A stretch of 64,000 bases of DNA from Caryophanales bacterium UBA4100 (GTDB taxonomy: Bacteria > Bacillota > Bacilli > Paenibacillales > UBA4045). Positions 10,138 through 20,067 of the stretch are shown piece by piece. Position numbers and translations under genes: made by a program. The notes beneath the pieces are model-generated. The model ran no database searches. It was not told where the DNA came from and saw nothing but the letters and a program-made list of their open reading frames with translations. Location: positions 3,442-67,441 of the forward strand of contig DFXU01000007.1 of assembly GCA_002383285.1 (NCBI GenBank). The letters run 5' to 3'. The first letter of the stretch is position 1. The number at the start of each line of letters is the position of its first letter.

Positions 10138-11376
10138 TTACTCTTCGAATCGTTTCAGCACGATGGTTGCATTATGACCGCCGAAGCCGAAGGAGTTAGA
10201 GAGAGCAATTGATATATCTGCTTTACGAGGTTTATTCGGAACATAATCTAAATCACATTCCGGATCTTGATTTTCCAAGTTAATCGTTGGTGGGATGAAC
10301 CCTCGAGTGATCGTTAGCGCTAATATTACAGCCTCTACTCCACCAGCCGCTCCGAGCATGTGACCCGTCATAGACTTTGTTGAGGATACAGCTAGTTTAT
10401 AAGCATGATCGCCGAACGTTTTCTTAATAGCGATGGTCTCGGATTTATCACCAACTGGTGTAGATGTACCATGTGCATTAATATATTCAACTTGATCGGC
10501 ATTGATTCCGGCATCCTTCAACGCACGAACCATACAACGGGCTGCACCATCGGGATCGGGATCCGTCATGTGATGAGCATCTCCACTCATACCATAACCG
10601 ATAATTTCAGCATAGATATGTGCTCCACGTTTCTTCGCATGCTCAAGCTCTTCAATAACGAGCACACCAGCACCTTCTGACATAACGAAACCATCTCGAT
10701 CGACATCGAATGGACGACTTGCCCGTTCAGGCTCATCATTCCTAGTTGACATCGCTCTCATCGCGCAGAATCCTGACATACCCGTAGGACGAATCGTTGC
10801 TTCTGCTCCACCACAAACCATGACATCTGCTTCATCACGAAGAATAAGCTTATAGGCATCTCCGATCGAGTTCGTTCCTGTAGCACATGCTGTAACTACC
10901 GTGCTGTTCGGACCCTTAGCACCAGTGATTATAGATATTTGTCCAGAACCCATATTAGCAATCATCATCGGAATGAAGAACGGGCTAACACGCTTAGGTC
11001 CTCGCTCTAATAATATATTATGTTGATCCTCCCAAGTACCAAGTCCACCGATACCTGAACCTACATATATCCCTGCTCGTTCAGGATCCATGTCTTCTCT
11101 AATATTCAAATTAGCGTCCTTAAGTGCCATTGTACTAGCAGCAACAGCAAACTGAACAAAGCGGTCCATTCTGCGAGTTTCCCGCTTATCCATATAATTC
11201 TCAGGCTCGAAATCTTTAATTGCACCAGCAATCGTTGTAGGATATTCACTTACATCAAAGCTCTCCACTTGTGAGATCCCTGATTTACCTGTCATCAGAC
11301 TATCCCAGAACGTGTCTAAGTCCTTACCTATCGCTGACATAACTCCCATACCTGTAATAACAACTCTGCGTTTCAT
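10138..11376 (-). CDS. fabF: 3-oxoacyl-[acyl-carrier-protein] synthase II
   Basis: Elongating beta-ketoacyl-ACP synthase of type II fatty-acid synthesis, 412 residues. The Cys-His-His catalytic set is visible: Cys164 in TACATGTNS, His in NAHGTSTPVGDK near 304, and His in KSMTGHMLGAAGG near 341. The start has GAGGTGGTCAAATAG before the ATG. It is downstream of acpP, separated by 171 bp holding a strong hairpin (11503-11535), and is followed immediately by rnc. Confidence 0.97.
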   Translation of the reverse strand: MKRRVVITGMGVMSAIGKDLDTFWDSLMTGKSGISQVESFDVSEYPTTIAGAIKDFEPENYMDKRETRRMDRFVQFAVAASTMALKDANLNIREDMDPERAGIYVGSGIGGLGTWEDQHNILLERGPKRVSPFFIPMMIANMGSGQISIITGAKGPNSTVVTACATGTNSIGDAYKLILRDEADVMVCGGAEATIRPTGMSGFCAMRAMSTRNDEPERASRPFDVDRDGFVMSEGAGVLVIEELEHAKKRGAHIYAEIIGYGMSGDAHHMTDPDPDGAARCMVRALKDAGINADQVEYINAHGTSTPVGDKSETIAIKKTFGDHAYKLAVSSTKSMTGHMLGAAGGVEAVILALTITRGFIPPTINLENQDPECDLDYVPNKPRKADISIALSNSFGFGGHNATIVLKRFEE

Positions 11377-11502
11377 CTATTTGACCACCTCAATATTCAC
11401 GGCTAATGAAAGATTATATTATTAATGATGCTTATTCAAAAAAAGTACACAATGCATGAATACCTTAATCGAACAAGTCTCTAAGGGTGTAATTACAAGG
11501 AA

Positions 11503-11535
11503 TAGTCCCGCTAGCTTACGCTTTGAGCGGGACTA
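11503..11535 (-). terminator. Hairpin between acpP and fabF, possible partial terminator
   Basis: Perfect 10-bp inverted repeat TAGTCCCGCT (11503-11512) and AGCGGGACTA (11526-11535) with a 13-nt loop. In the minus-strand transcript it follows the acpP stop codon by about 12 nt and is followed by TTCCTTGT, a weak U-rich stretch. This suggests partial termination or a 3'-end-stabilising stem, which would let acpP be made in excess of fabF. Confidence 0.6.
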
Positions 11536-11547
11536 CGAGCAATTTCT

Positions 11548-11784
11548 TTAAGAGCGATTTGCCTCTATGTACTTCACAACTTCGCCCACAGTTGTTACTT
11601 TCTCGGCGTCTTCGTCGGAAATTTCAATATCAAACTCATCTTCCAACTCCATAACTAACTCAACTACATCTAATGAATCAGCACCTAAATCATCTTTAAA
11701 CGAAGCTTCAAGGGTTACTTCAGCTTCTTCAACTCCGAGGCGATCAATTACGATTTTCTTTACGCGATCTACTACATCTGACAT
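11548..11784 (-). CDS. acpP: Acyl carrier protein
   Basis: Carries acyl chains on a phosphopantetheine arm during fatty-acid synthesis. It has 78 residues from the ATG at 11784, preceded by GGAGGAGGTGA; an in-frame upstream ATG at 11802 overlaps that site and is unlikely. The attachment serine is Ser37 in [11 protein letters not shown], and the protein is strongly acidic as expected. It lies between fabG and fabF. Confidence 0.97.
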   Translation of the reverse strand: MSDVVDRVKKIVIDRLGVEEAEVTLEASFKDDLGADSLDVVELVMELEDEFDIEISDEDAEKVTTVGEVVKYIEANRS

Positions 11785-11872
11785 CCGGCTCACCTCCTCC
11801 ATGGTATTATACGAAAATTAAAACGAAATTACCAGAGTGCTTGTTTATAGTGTTAGGAACAACAGTAATTCC

Positions 11873-12613
11873 TTACATATACATGCCACCATCTACATGC
11901 AGCGTCTGTCCTGTCATATAGGAAGCAGCACTGGATGCGAGGAACAATACAACATTGGCGATATCATCAGGTTTCCCAAGCTTTGCTAGTGGGATTTGCT
12001 GCAGCAAAGCTGCTTTTGCATCCTCAGGAAGCTTGTCAGTCATCTCAGTTTCAATGAATCCTGGCGCTATACAATTAACTGTAATATTACGTGATGCCAG
12101 CTCCCGAGCTGTTGCTTTGGTTAAACCAATAACACCCGCTTTGGCTGCTACATAATTTGCTTGACCAGGGTTACCCAGTACACCCACAACAGAGGATATA
12201 TTAATGATCTTACCCGAACGCTGCTTCATCATCGGTCGAGTCACTGCTTTAATACAATTAAATACACCCTTCAGATTCGTATTAATTACATCATCAAATT
12301 CCTCTTCCTTCATTCGCATAATTAGATTATCCCGCGTAATCCCAGCATTATTCACCAGGATATCAATTGTTCCAAATTGCTCAATAACAGCTTTTATCAT
12401 ACTCTCAGCTTGCTCAGAATTCCCGACATGAGCTTGAATCTTCTCAGCTCTTCTCCCCATGCCTCTAATCAATTGTACAACTTCTTCAGCGGCGCTTTCA
12501 CTTCCTGCGTAGTTGACAATAACATCAGCACCGGCCTTGGCTAATACTAGCGCTATTGCTCTACCAATGCCACGTGAAGCTCCTGTTACAAGTGCTACTT
12601 GACCATTAAGCAT
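11873..12613 (-). CDS. fabG: 3-oxoacyl-[acyl-carrier-protein] reductase
   Basis: NADPH-dependent SDR that reduces beta-ketoacyl-ACP. The 246 residues match the family. The cofactor motif [10 protein letters not shown] lies at 10-19, NNAG is present, and the catalytic Ser-Tyr-Lys are in [21 protein letters not shown]. The start has AAGGAGATATCAC before the ATG. The FAS operon context distinguishes it from the accessory SDR at 33.5-34.3 kb. Confidence 0.97.
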   Translation of the reverse strand: MLNGQVALVTGASRGIGRAIALVLAKAGADVIVNYAGSESAAEEVVQLIRGMGRRAEKIQAHVGNSEQAESMIKAVIEQFGTIDILVNNAGITRDNLIMRMKEEEFDDVINTNLKGVFNCIKAVTRPMMKQRSGKIINISSVVGVLGNPGQANYVAAKAGVIGLTKATARELASRNITVNCIAPGFIETEMTDKLPEDAKAALLQQIPLAKLGKPDDIANVVLFLASSAASYMTGQTLHVDGGMYM

Positions 12614-12648
12614 GTGATATCTCCTTCTTCGTATATCAATTGTTTGTG

Positions 12649-13578
12649 TTATCTGCTAATAAAGTTGTTGATTGCTTCTATACTGTCCAACGTATAGCAG
12701 CTTACATCTTTATTAATTTTCTTGTTTAAACCAGTTAGCACGCTTCCAGACCCTACCTCTACGAAAGTATCCACTCCATCAGCGATCATACGGTTGATAC
12801 AATCCTCCCATAGTACTGGGGAGTACACTTGCTGTACTAATAGGTCACGAATTACATCCGAGTGTACAACAGGCTCGGCTGTAACATTAGCGACGACAGG
12901 TATTGCTGCATCCTGGAATGCTAGTCCTCGCAGAACTTCATCGAGCTTCGCAGATGCGGGCTTCATTAATGAGGAATGAAATGGACCGCTGACAACAAGG
13001 GGAATGACCCTCTTCGCCCCTATACCTCTGCCTTGATCTACCACTGCTTGAACTCCTTCACTGCTGCCAGAAACTACAATCTGACCAGGACAATTTACAT
13101 TTGCAAGCTCAACTACTCCAGTATCCCTCGTTATTGTAGCACATAATGAAGCTAGAGCATCTCGATCAGCACCTAGAACAGCAGCCATTGCCCCTAGACC
13201 CGCGGGAACAGCTTGATCCATGAATTCACCTCTGAGACGAACCGTTCTCACGGCATCCTCGAATGTCAGAACACCGGCAACAACAAGAGCGCTATACTCA
13301 CCTAAGCTGTGCCCTGCTACATAATCTGGTCGAATTTCAGCAGAACGGAGTAATTCGTAATAAGCAATGCTCGTTGTTAATAATGCTGGCTGTGTATGAT
13401 AAGTTAGCCTAAGCTGATCCTCTGGACCCTGAAAGATTAGATTCGTTAATGAATAGCCTAATACTTCATCCGCTTTATCGAATACGTGTCTAGCCAATGC
13501 ATTAGTATCATAGGCATCAAGTCCCATGCCAACCGATTGTGCACCCTGCCCTGGGAAGATTAGCGCTAATTTACTCAA
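12649..13578 (-). CDS. fabD: Malonyl-CoA:ACP transacylase
   Basis: Loads malonate from CoA onto ACP. The nucleophile Ser is in GHSLGEYSA, and the N-terminal [12 protein letters not shown] forms the oxyanion loop; a C-terminal GSGSVLTGL matches the family. I place the start at TTG 13578 ([12 protein letters not shown], 309 residues), because GGAGG sits eight bases upstream and family members begin MSK; an upstream ATG at 13593 overlaps this ribosome-binding site. It lies between fabH and fabG. Confidence 0.95.
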   Translation of the reverse strand: MSKLALIFPGQGAQSVGMGLDAYDTNALARHVFDKADEVLGYSLTNLIFQGPEDQLRLTYHTQPALLTTSIAYYELLRSAEIRPDYVAGHSLGEYSALVVAGVLTFEDAVRTVRLRGEFMDQAVPAGLGAMAAVLGADRDALASLCATITRDTGVVELANVNCPGQIVVSGSSEGVQAVVDQGRGIGAKRVIPLVVSGPFHSSLMKPASAKLDEVLRGLAFQDAAIPVVANVTAEPVVHSDVIRDLLVQQVYSPVLWEDCINRMIADGVDTFVEVGSGSVLTGLNKKINKDVSCYTLDSIEAINNFISR

Positions 13579-13621
13579 GTAAGTAACCTCCATCAAATCG
13601 AGTTAATTGTACCAATAATAA

Positions 13622-14563
13622 TTACCAGATCAGTACAGCTGCTCCCCAAGTTAAACCACCGCCAAAGCCAACGAATAGTAAACAATCGCCTTCCTTTACG
13701 CGACCGGTCTCTACTGCTTCCGCTAACGCAAGTGGAATCGAGGCAGCTGAAACGTTGCCATAACGATCTAAATTCACAATACACTTATCAATATTCAAAT
13801 CTAATCGCTCCATAGCAGATTCAATAATCCGCATATTGGCTTGGTGAGGAATTAATAAATCGATATCCCCTTTAGTCAGATTAGCTTTCCGTAACGCTTC
13901 TTCTGCGGTAGATCCCATAATACGAACTGCAAACTTAAACACATCACGACCAGCCATGTGAATATGTCCGTTCTCATTAACCTTCAAGAGGTCTCCACCG
14001 GTACCGTCAGCACCAAGCTCGAACGATTTAAAGCCACGTCCTTCAGCAACTGGTCCAAGAATAACTGCTCCTGCTCCGTCACCGAACAGAATGCAAGTAT
14101 TACGATCCGTGTAATCCGTAATCTTCGACAATGTCTCTGCACCAATAACTAATGCATATTTATATGTACCCAGTGCGATAAAGTTAGAAGCATTAGCCAT
14201 AGCATATATAAAGCCAGAGCAAGCTGCCGATAAGTCGAATGCAGCAGCCTTCTTCATTCCTAATCTTTCTTGAAGTTTGCAGGCAGTTGAGGGAAAGGTT
14301 GCTTCTGGTGTAATTGTAGCAACGATGATTAGATCGATATCCTCAGGCATTAATCCCGCATTAGCGATAGCTCTTCTTGCTGCTTCAGTTGCAATATCAG
14401 TTGTCGTTTGCTCAGCGGATGCCAATCTTCTTTCCTTGATTCCAGTACGAGTCACGATCCATTCATCATTCGTTTCAACCATAGCCTCAAGCTCTTTATT
14501 CGTTAATATCCGTTCAGGTACATAACTACCTGTTCCTATAATTCCAACTGGTATAATTCCCAT
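13622..14563 (-). CDS. fabH: 3-oxoacyl-[acyl-carrier-protein] synthase III
   Basis: Initiates fatty-acid synthesis by condensing short acyl-CoA with malonyl-ACP and helps set branched-chain content. Catalytic Cys is at about 115 in LSAACSGF; His and Asn are in HQANMRI and NLDRYGNVSAAS. From the ATG at 14563 it has 313 residues, like the Bacillus paralogues. A GTG at 14578 overlaps the plsX stop (GTGA) but would place its ribosome-binding site too close; translation may still be coupled to plsX. Confidence 0.96.
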   Translation of the reverse strand: MGIIPVGIIGTGSYVPERILTNKELEAMVETNDEWIVTRTGIKERRLASAEQTTTDIATEAARRAIANAGLMPEDIDLIIVATITPEATFPSTACKLQERLGMKKAAAFDLSAACSGFIYAMANASNFIALGTYKYALVIGAETLSKITDYTDRNTCILFGDGAGAVILGPVAEGRGFKSFELGADGTGGDLLKVNENGHIHMAGRDVFKFAVRIMGSTAEEALRKANLTKGDIDLLIPHQANMRIIESAMERLDLNIDKCIVNLDRYGNVSAASIPLALAEAVETGRVKEGDCLLFVGFGGGLTWGAAVLIW

Positions 14564-14574
14564 GAAGTAACCAC

Positions 14575-15564
14575 TCACCTTCTATTAATTTCTGCAGAGA
14601 TGGCTCCAACTAGGCTGCCTACCCTCAACGCATCACGTGCTTGTCTAACCGAGCTCTTAATTGCGGTAGCATCTGATGAGCCATGACTCTTAATACATAC
14701 ACCATTCACACCTAATAGCAGTGCCCCACCGTGCTCGCGATAATCCATCTTATTCTTGAATTTGCGTAAGCCTGGAGCTACGATTGCTGCTGCAATCTTC
14801 GTTAAGAAGTTGCGGGTGAACTCTTTTTTTATAGCAGAGAATATCGTAGATGAAGCCCCTTCAAAGGCTTTAAGTAGAATGTTACCAACGAATGCATCAC
14901 AGATGAGTACATCACAATTACCTTCAAGAACATCACGAGCTTCAACATTACCAATAAAATGGATCGGGGCTTGCTGAAGCAACGGAAAAACAGCCTTAGT
15001 AAGTTCATTACCCTTCATCTCTTCAGTACCAACATTCAATAAGGCAATTCGAGGATTACTCATCCCATGTACAAGCTCTCGATAAACACGTCCCATAATC
15101 GCATACTGTACTAAATGCTGGGGCTCAGCATCCATGTTAGCACCCAAATCAAGAGCAAGCACGCCTCTTCCATCCGAAGACGGAAGCATAGGAGCAAGAG
15201 CAGGCCTCTCAACACCTTCAATCCGCCCGATAATGAGCAAGCCTGTCGCCATTAAAGCGCCGGTATTCCCAGAAGAAATCATGGCATCAGCTTCGCGTTC
15301 CTTTACTAATCTGCCTGCAACTACCATTGATGCATCCTTCTTCCTTCGAACTGCCTTCACGGGCTCGTCGTCAGCTAGAATGACCTCTGTGGTGTGATGT
15401 ATATGTATATTGGGTGGTTTATCCTTCAGTAATGGCAGTATTCGCGTTTCATCTCCAACTAGAATAATATCGATATCATTCCATTCTCTAGCTGCCAATA
15501 AAGCTCCTTCAACATTTGACTCAGGAGCATGATCTCCTCCCATAGCATCGATAGCAATTCTCAT
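14575..15564 (-). CDS. plsX: Phosphate acyltransferase PlsX
   Basis: Makes acyl-phosphate from acyl-ACP for the PlsX/PlsY route to lysophosphatidic acid. It has 329 residues starting MRIAIDAMGGDHAPE, the family hallmark, with SSGNTGALMATG and DALVGNI-like DAFVGNILLKAFEG further on. The ribosome-binding site AGGAGG is ideal. It follows fapR by 11 bp and overlaps the region in front of fabH. Confidence 0.97.
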   Translation of the reverse strand: MRIAIDAMGGDHAPESNVEGALLAAREWNDIDIILVGDETRILPLLKDKPPNIHIHHTTEVILADDEPVKAVRRKKDASMVVAGRLVKEREADAMISSGNTGALMATGLLIIGRIEGVERPALAPMLPSSDGRGVLALDLGANMDAEPQHLVQYAIMGRVYRELVHGMSNPRIALLNVGTEEMKGNELTKAVFPLLQQAPIHFIGNVEARDVLEGNCDVLICDAFVGNILLKAFEGASSTIFSAIKKEFTRNFLTKIAAAIVAPGLRKFKNKMDYREHGGALLLGVNGVCIKSHGSSDATAIKSSVRQARDALRVGSLVGAISAEINRR

Positions 15565-15575
15565 GATGAGACCTC

Positions 15576-16145
15576 CTACTCTTTATGAATACGAAAAATG
15601 ACAAAATCACCTTGGAAAACAAGCTCTTCACCTACATAGGTTAAGACTTCTACGCGCGCTTTAGTTCGAGCCTTCGAGATCGAACGCACATATGCCTTAG
15701 CTATACATTTCTCCCCTAAAACAACAGTACGAACAAATCGAATTTCGGCTGAGGCAGTTAATGCCACTTCCTCATTAATGACTGCGACTGCAAGTGAATT
15801 AGCTTGGGCAAAGATATGATGTCCTCGCGCAATTTTTGTACGTGAGAAAACATGATGATCCATAATCTCGAATAAAGAGATACCACTCTTATCCAGCTGT
15901 AGATCTATCACATCTCCAATAATTTCATGTAAGGGCAATGAGCGTACTTGGTCATAGGATTGTTCTGCCATTAGTTTCATTCGTTCCCGCAGCTCAGGTA
16001 TGGAGAGCTCCATACGGTCTAGGCGAATCGTTTGAATACTAACATTGAACTTACGCATCAATTCATCATCGGTGATGAATGGATTCTGTTCTATGGAATC
16101 AGTTAATTGCTGCTGACGTATTTTTTTGGGCAGACGGTCGATCAC
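15576..16145 (-). CDS. fapR: Fatty acid and phospholipid biosynthesis regulator FapR
   Basis: Repressor whose DNA binding is released by malonyl-CoA. The N-terminal HTH (FITDDELMRKFNVSIQTIRL) is joined to a hot-dog effector domain with ARGHHIFAQANSLAVAVI. I choose the GTG at 16145 (189 residues; Bacillus FapR has 188), because AAAGGTGG lies five bases upstream; an ATG at 16169 is also open. It heads the operon, and a FapR-like operator lies 51 bp upstream, which indicates autoregulation. Confidence 0.95.
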   Translation of the reverse strand: MIDRLPKKIRQQQLTDSIEQNPFITDDELMRKFNVSIQTIRLDRMELSIPELRERMKLMAEQSYDQVRSLPLHEIIGDVIDLQLDKSGISLFEIMDHHVFSRTKIARGHHIFAQANSLAVAVINEEVALTASAEIRFVRTVVLGEKCIAKAYVRSISKARTKARVEVLTYVGEELVFQGDFVIFRIHKE

Positions 16146-16195
16146 AATCACCACCTTTAAGCGGAGCATTCCTTAGAAAAATGAGTTTACTGCTT

Positions 16196-16214
16196 TTTAA
16201 TACCTGATACTAGT
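16196..16214 (-). promoter_or_regulatory. FapR operator in front of fapR operon
   Basis: The imperfect palindrome TTTAATACCTGATACTAGT closely resembles the known FapR box (core TTAGTACCTnnTACTAA). It overlaps a -10-like TATACT on the minus strand, so bound FapR would block initiation of fapR-plsX-fabH-fabD-fabG-acpP. The match is by eye against remembered consensus. Confidence 0.8.
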
Positions 16215-16250
16215 AGTAGTATATATAATTCCGCATGAAAAGGAAAGAAC

Positions 16251-16283
16251 AAAAAAAGCATCTCACAAATTGTGAAATGCTTT
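16251..16283 (-). terminator. Intrinsic terminator after rpmF
   Basis: Arms AAAGCAT (16255-16261) and ATGCTTT (16277-16283) extend through TCACA/TGTGA with one mismatch and a 3-nt loop, followed on the minus strand by a run of seven T. It ends the DUF177-rpmF unit before the fapR promoter. Confidence 0.85.
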
Positions 16284-16305
16284 CTTTGATAGGATTGTAT
16301 AATCA

Positions 16306-16479
16306 CTAGGCTTTAACGATATCTCTACCGTCATAAGATCCACACGATTTACAAACGTGATGTGCTAGCTTTAATTCTGCACAATTGTCACACTTTACCA
16401 TGCCCGGTACACTTAGTTTAAAGTGAGTACGGCGCTTGTCGCGACGAGTTTTTGATGTCCTTCTTTGGGGTACTGCCAT
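16306..16479 (-). CDS. rpmF: 50S ribosomal protein L32
   Basis: Zinc-ribbon ribosomal protein, 57 residues from ATG 16479 ([17 protein letters not shown]), preceded by AGGAGGTGG. The four zinc cysteines are in [24 protein letters not shown] nine bases upstream is in frame but sits inside the ribosome-binding site. It follows the DUF177 gene, a pairing conserved across bacteria. Confidence 0.97.
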   Translation of the reverse strand: MAVPQRRTSKTRRDKRRTHFKLSVPGMVKCDNCAELKLAHHVCKSCGSYDGRDIVKA

Positions 16480-16502
16480 ATTGCCCACCTCCTAATCAGA
16501 AT

Positions 16503-17018
16503 CTACTTGCTTAGAAAACCCTTTAATCCGCTCCAACGCGGGTCCGTTAGCTCTTCGGTACAATTACATGCTTCCTCATTGAGATTAACACCACAAGCGG
16601 GGCATAGCCCCTTGCAATGCTCGCTGCATAATGGAAACATCGGTAGTTCCAATAAGATATGCTCTTTAGTGTACGGGTCTAAACTGATCTTATCCTCGGT
16701 CACAACATTAACCGTATCATCTATATCAGCAGGCTCCTCGTCTTCCTTCGGAGTCTCATTAGAGAACAATTCAGTATACGAGAAATCTAAAGGCTCCTCG
16801 AAGGCCGCTAAGCATCTCGAGCAGATAAGTTCAAGATCAACGTGAACATGAGCGTTCACCCTAACATTCCCAGCTTCATAAATCGCATCCGCTTCTGTAT
16901 GTACCAGCCCAGATTTGCTAATGCTCAGATGATTGTCAACAATGTCAGAGATATCGATCTTATCAGCGAGGTGAACCTTCTCTTGTTTGCCGTATAGTTC
17001 ACGCAAATGGATTAACAC
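16503..17018 (-). CDS. DUF177 (YceD family) protein, cotranscribed with rpmF
   Basis: Member of the YceD/DUF177 family, linked in other bacteria to 23S rRNA accumulation and large-subunit assembly; the molecular role is not settled. It has 171 residues with CSRCLAAFEEPLDF in the middle and a cysteine-rich tail (CSEHCKGLCPACGVNLNEEACNC split over about 137-159) that could bind zinc. The start is GTG with GAGGTGATACATT upstream. A perfect-consensus sigma-A promoter drives it together with rpmF. Confidence 0.92.
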   Translation of the reverse strand: MLIHLRELYGKQEKVHLADKIDISDIVDNHLSISKSGLVHTEADAIYEAGNVRVNAHVHVDLELICSRCLAAFEEPLDFSYTELFSNETPKEDEEPADIDDTVNVVTEDKISLDPYTKEHILLELPMFPLCSEHCKGLCPACGVNLNEEACNCTEELTDPRWSGLKGFLSK

Positions 17019-17045
17019 AATGTATCACCTCAAACAAACAAAGTA

Positions 17046-17075
17046 ATTATAGCGAGTTTTGCATTCTGTTGTCAA
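17046..17075 (-). promoter_or_regulatory. Consensus sigma-A promoter for DUF177-rpmF
   Basis: On the minus strand TTGACA (17075-17070) and TATAAT (17051-17046) are separated by exactly 18 bp. Both hexamers match consensus perfectly. The start codon follows about 28 bp after the -10. Confidence 0.93.
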
Positions 17076-17111
17076 TGAATTTAGTAAAAAACGTTATTTG
17101 TCTAATACGAG

Positions 17112-18173
17112 CTACTCTGTAATTATAGGGATATCACGCAAATAGTCAAGTGCATCCTGAATGGTAGTAACGGGAATGATCTTCAAATCGATGTCAAGCT
17201 CGTCTGCCCTTTCAATCGCAGCCTTCTCATTATTGACAGGCACGAAGAATAGATCAGCTTCTTCACGATCGGCTGCAACAACCTTATGATGGATTCCCCC
17301 GATTGGACCGACGGTTCCTTCAGGACTTATTGTACCCGTTCCTGCAATGCGATAACCCTTAGTTAGATCGCCCGGTGTTAATTGGTCATAAATTTCTAGA
17401 GCAAAAATTAAGCCAGCTGATGGACCGCCTATATCCTTTACATCTATCGATACTTGCTGGTTCACATGCTCTGCACGAATTTCTGCAACATCTACAGGTG
17501 ATATGCCTAGACCGGGATGTGGCTCTAGATTCTTCACTACCTCGCCCTGTTCATTCGGCAAGAGAGAGTAATCACCCATCACAATATCAGAATATAGAAG
17601 CTCACCTTTACGTTTGTATCCGATCGATACCTTGTCACCGACTTTCCTTCCTTTAACCCAATCGAATACTTCATCACTACGCGTAATCGCTTTACGATCG
17701 AACTCGACAATCACATCTCCGATTTGTAGAATACCAGCGGCAGGCATTCCCTCGATCACTCGATTAATGACAACACCCTTGTAATCCAAAAAATATGGGA
17801 TACCCGCCGCTTCATAGGCTGCCTGCAGTGCATTACTCTGAGACGACAACATCACGATAGCTTGCCTTTCACTATAGTCTGCACGAGACTCACCAGGCGG
17901 ACGCAAGTCCTTCTCCACATAGATATCCCACTTGGAATTGAAGTGTGCGACCACATACATGAACCAATTCGGATACATCTGACGTACCGTTGTCAGCATT
18001 AGAACGCTTCCCTCGACAACAGCTGGATCATTCACCTGTACCATCGGTCCTACATCCTCGGCAGTTCCTGGCTTCTGAATGACATAAGGCGTACTCATAA
18101 AAAAAAGTCCATAGGTGACGATGAAGAAGAATATCATAGCGAGTGTTGTTACCCATATATCTCGTTTAATCAT
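17112..18173 (-). CDS. ylbL: PDZ/Lon-type secreted serine protease YlbL (SepM-like)
   Basis: Membrane-anchored protease of the YlbL/SepM family; in B. subtilis YlbL degrades the cell-division inhibitor YneA, and SepM in streptococci trims a competence peptide. It has 353 residues: a transmembrane segment at about 8-28, a PDZ domain around 125-205, and a Lon-type S16 catalytic part with Ser252 in DIGGPSAGL and Lys297 in GIHHKVVAA. The active site should face outside. Start: AGGAGTTTCATTAC ATG. It is transcribed away from ylbJ. Confidence 0.95.
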   Translation of the reverse strand: MIKRDIWVTTLAMIFFFIVTYGLFFMSTPYVIQKPGTAEDVGPMVQVNDPAVVEGSVLMLTTVRQMYPNWFMYVVAHFNSKWDIYVEKDLRPPGESRADYSERQAIVMLSSQSNALQAAYEAAGIPYFLDYKGVVINRVIEGMPAAGILQIGDVIVEFDRKAITRSDEVFDWVKGRKVGDKVSIGYKRKGELLYSDIVMGDYSLLPNEQGEVVKNLEPHPGLGISPVDVAEIRAEHVNQQVSIDVKDIGGPSAGLIFALEIYDQLTPGDLTKGYRIAGTGTISPEGTVGPIGGIHHKVVAADREEADLFFVPVNNEKAAIERADELDIDLKIIPVTTIQDALDYLRDIPIITE

Positions 18174-18341
18174 GTAATGAAACTCCTCTCAAGCACCCTC
18201 AACCCCATCTTTATATGTCCAACATGCGGCTTCCACAAGACGGAATAGCATATTAGCTTGGTCTATTCTTTCTAATTATAGCGTAACATGTAACACAACC
18301 CAACCACAGCACAATAACTATATATAGATAGGATGTATCCA

Positions 18342-19586
18342 ATGCGATTTTTAAAGCTTAGCTACCAAGATCGAACATTCACATTCCTTATCGGCATTAT
18401 AGCGACTTGCACAGTGGTAGGTGTGCTCGCCTATCCTTCTCAAGCGCTCGCTGCTTCTACATTAGGTTTGCGTATTTGGTGGAATATGGTATTCCCTGCA
18501 CTTCTACCTTTTTTTATTCTATGCGAAATTGTTATGGCTTATGGTATAGCACATACATTAGGTGTGCTGATTGATCCGCTTCTTCGAAGATTATTCCGTT
18601 TGCCAGGCATTTCTGGTTGGTCCTTCATAACCGCAATACTTGCAGGATCTCCCGCAGGAGTCGAGGTCGTAGTTAAGCTTCGCAAGGCAGGCCGAATAGA
18701 TCAGCTTGCGGGTGAACGAATAACGATGCTCTCCCATTTTGCCAATCCAATCTTCATGATAACCATTGTTTCTGTGGCTTTTCTACAACGACCTGAACTA
18801 GCTTTATTCATCTGTATTGTCCATTACATTTCTGTGCTTGGCTGTGCAATCATATTCCGTAATTATCACTTACCCAAGGATGTGACTGGAGAGCAGCTGC
18901 AAGATGATCCACTGAAATCCATATGGTCCAAGGTGAATATGGCCATTCACGAAGCGCGACAACAGGATCAACGTTCTTTCGGACAGCTATTAGGTGAAGC
19001 AGTATCTGGCTCCTTGCAGAAATTGATGATGATTGGCGGGACAATCATGATGTTCTCCGTACTTCTAGAATTAGTTGCTGTATCAGGTATTTCAGGATTT
19101 TTCATAAACATCATACGGTTTCTAGATCATCCCAACTCTCTATGGACCACCAGCTTGGATCCCCTCATCGCAGGATTATCAGAAGTCCATATCGGTATTT
19201 ACTCTGTGACACAACTGGAGCATATGTCTATCTTAATAAAAACCGTGTTACTCAGTGGGATGATCGCTTGGGGTGGATTATCTGTACATCTGCAGGTTCG
19301 AGCGCTACTACACGGTACAGACATTCGATATTCACCTTTCTTACTAGCTAGAGCTGTTCAGAGTGTCCTATCCATACTTCTCGTCTTCCTATTGTGGCTG
19401 CCATACCATCGATGGCTCTCACCAGTTGTTCCAAGCTTTCTGAGTAACGAAGCTCCCTCATTAGTCGTTGACACTATGGTATTCTGGGATATGTACGTGC
19501 CTTGGCGAAATTCTTCAGTCATATTCATCGTAGTCACTTTCTTGCTTGCAGCAGTAATTTACTCTAACCGAACGCGGTCTAGCTAA
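18342..19586 (+). CDS. ylbJ: Sporulation integral membrane protein YlbJ
   Basis: Polytopic membrane protein of the nucleoside-recognition/gate family; in B. subtilis ylbJ is a SigE-controlled gene needed for spore cortex formation. It has 414 residues with about eight to ten hydrophobic segments (for example [48 protein letters not shown]). The start could be ATG 18333 or 18342; AGGAT six to seven bases before the latter favours it. It converges on coaD with an eight-base overlap of stop regions, and is the only plus-strand gene of the first 20 kb. Confidence 0.93.
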   Translation: MRFLKLSYQDRTFTFLIGIIATCTVVGVLAYPSQALAASTLGLRIWWNMVFPALLPFFILCEIVMAYGIAHTLGVLIDPLLRRLFRLPGISGWSFITAILAGSPAGVEVVVKLRKAGRIDQLAGERITMLSHFANPIFMITIVSVAFLQRPELALFICIVHYISVLGCAIIFRNYHLPKDVTGEQLQDDPLKSIWSKVNMAIHEARQQDQRSFGQLLGEAVSGSLQKLMMIGGTIMMFSVLLELVAVSGISGFFINIIRFLDHPNSLWTTSLDPLIAGLSEVHIGIYSVTQLEHMSILIKTVLLSGMIAWGGLSVHLQVRALLHGTDIRYSPFLLARAVQSVLSILLVFLLWLPYHRWLSPVVPSFLSNEAPSLVVDTMVFWDMYVPWRNSSVIFIVVTFLLAAVIYSNRTRSS

Positions 19587-20067
19587 ATAATTGTGGATTC
19601 TTCCGCTTCAGTGCTTGTTCGACAACTGGTGGTACGAGCTCGGATACAGGTCCTTGGAAGCGGGCAATCTCCTTCACAATACTTGAGCTCAAGTATGAAT
19701 ACTCAGGACTTGATGTCATGAACAATGTCTCCACTTGATCACCCAATTTACGATTCATCGTCGCTAATTGTAGCTCATATTCATAATCGGATACAGAACG
19801 AATGGCTCTAACAATGACCTTAGCACCCTTTGTTTCCATATAATGAATGAGCAGGTCATTAAAGCTATCCACCTCAACGTTCGGCAAGTCATGTATCACC
19901 TCATGTAATAATTCAAGACGCTCAGGTATAGTAAATAATGGATTCTTGCTAGCGTTGTTAAGAACTGCAACGATCAGATGATCGAATACATCGGCCGCTC
20001 GCTTTATAATATCTAGATGCCCCATCGTAAGTGGATCGAAGCTCCCAGGGTACACTGCAATCTTCAT
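19579..20067 (-). CDS. coaD: Phosphopantetheine adenylyltransferase
   Basis: Fourth step of coenzyme A synthesis: 4'-phosphopantetheine plus ATP gives dephospho-CoA. From ATG 20067 it has 162 residues, starting [20 protein letters not shown] with the TxGH nucleotide-binding motif, and ends with the ISSTxVR-like [13 protein letters not shown]. It overlaps the rsmD stop by ATGA, so it is translationally coupled. The upstream in-frame start at 20088 lacks a better ribosome-binding site. Confidence 0.97.
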   Translation of the reverse strand: MKIAVYPGSFDPLTMGHLDIIKRAADVFDHLIVAVLNNASKNPLFTIPERLELLHEVIHDLPNVEVDSFNDLLIHYMETKGAKVIVRAIRSVSDYEYELQLATMNRKLGDQVETLFMTSSPEYSYLSSSIVKEIARFQGPVSELVPPVVEQALKRKNPQLFS

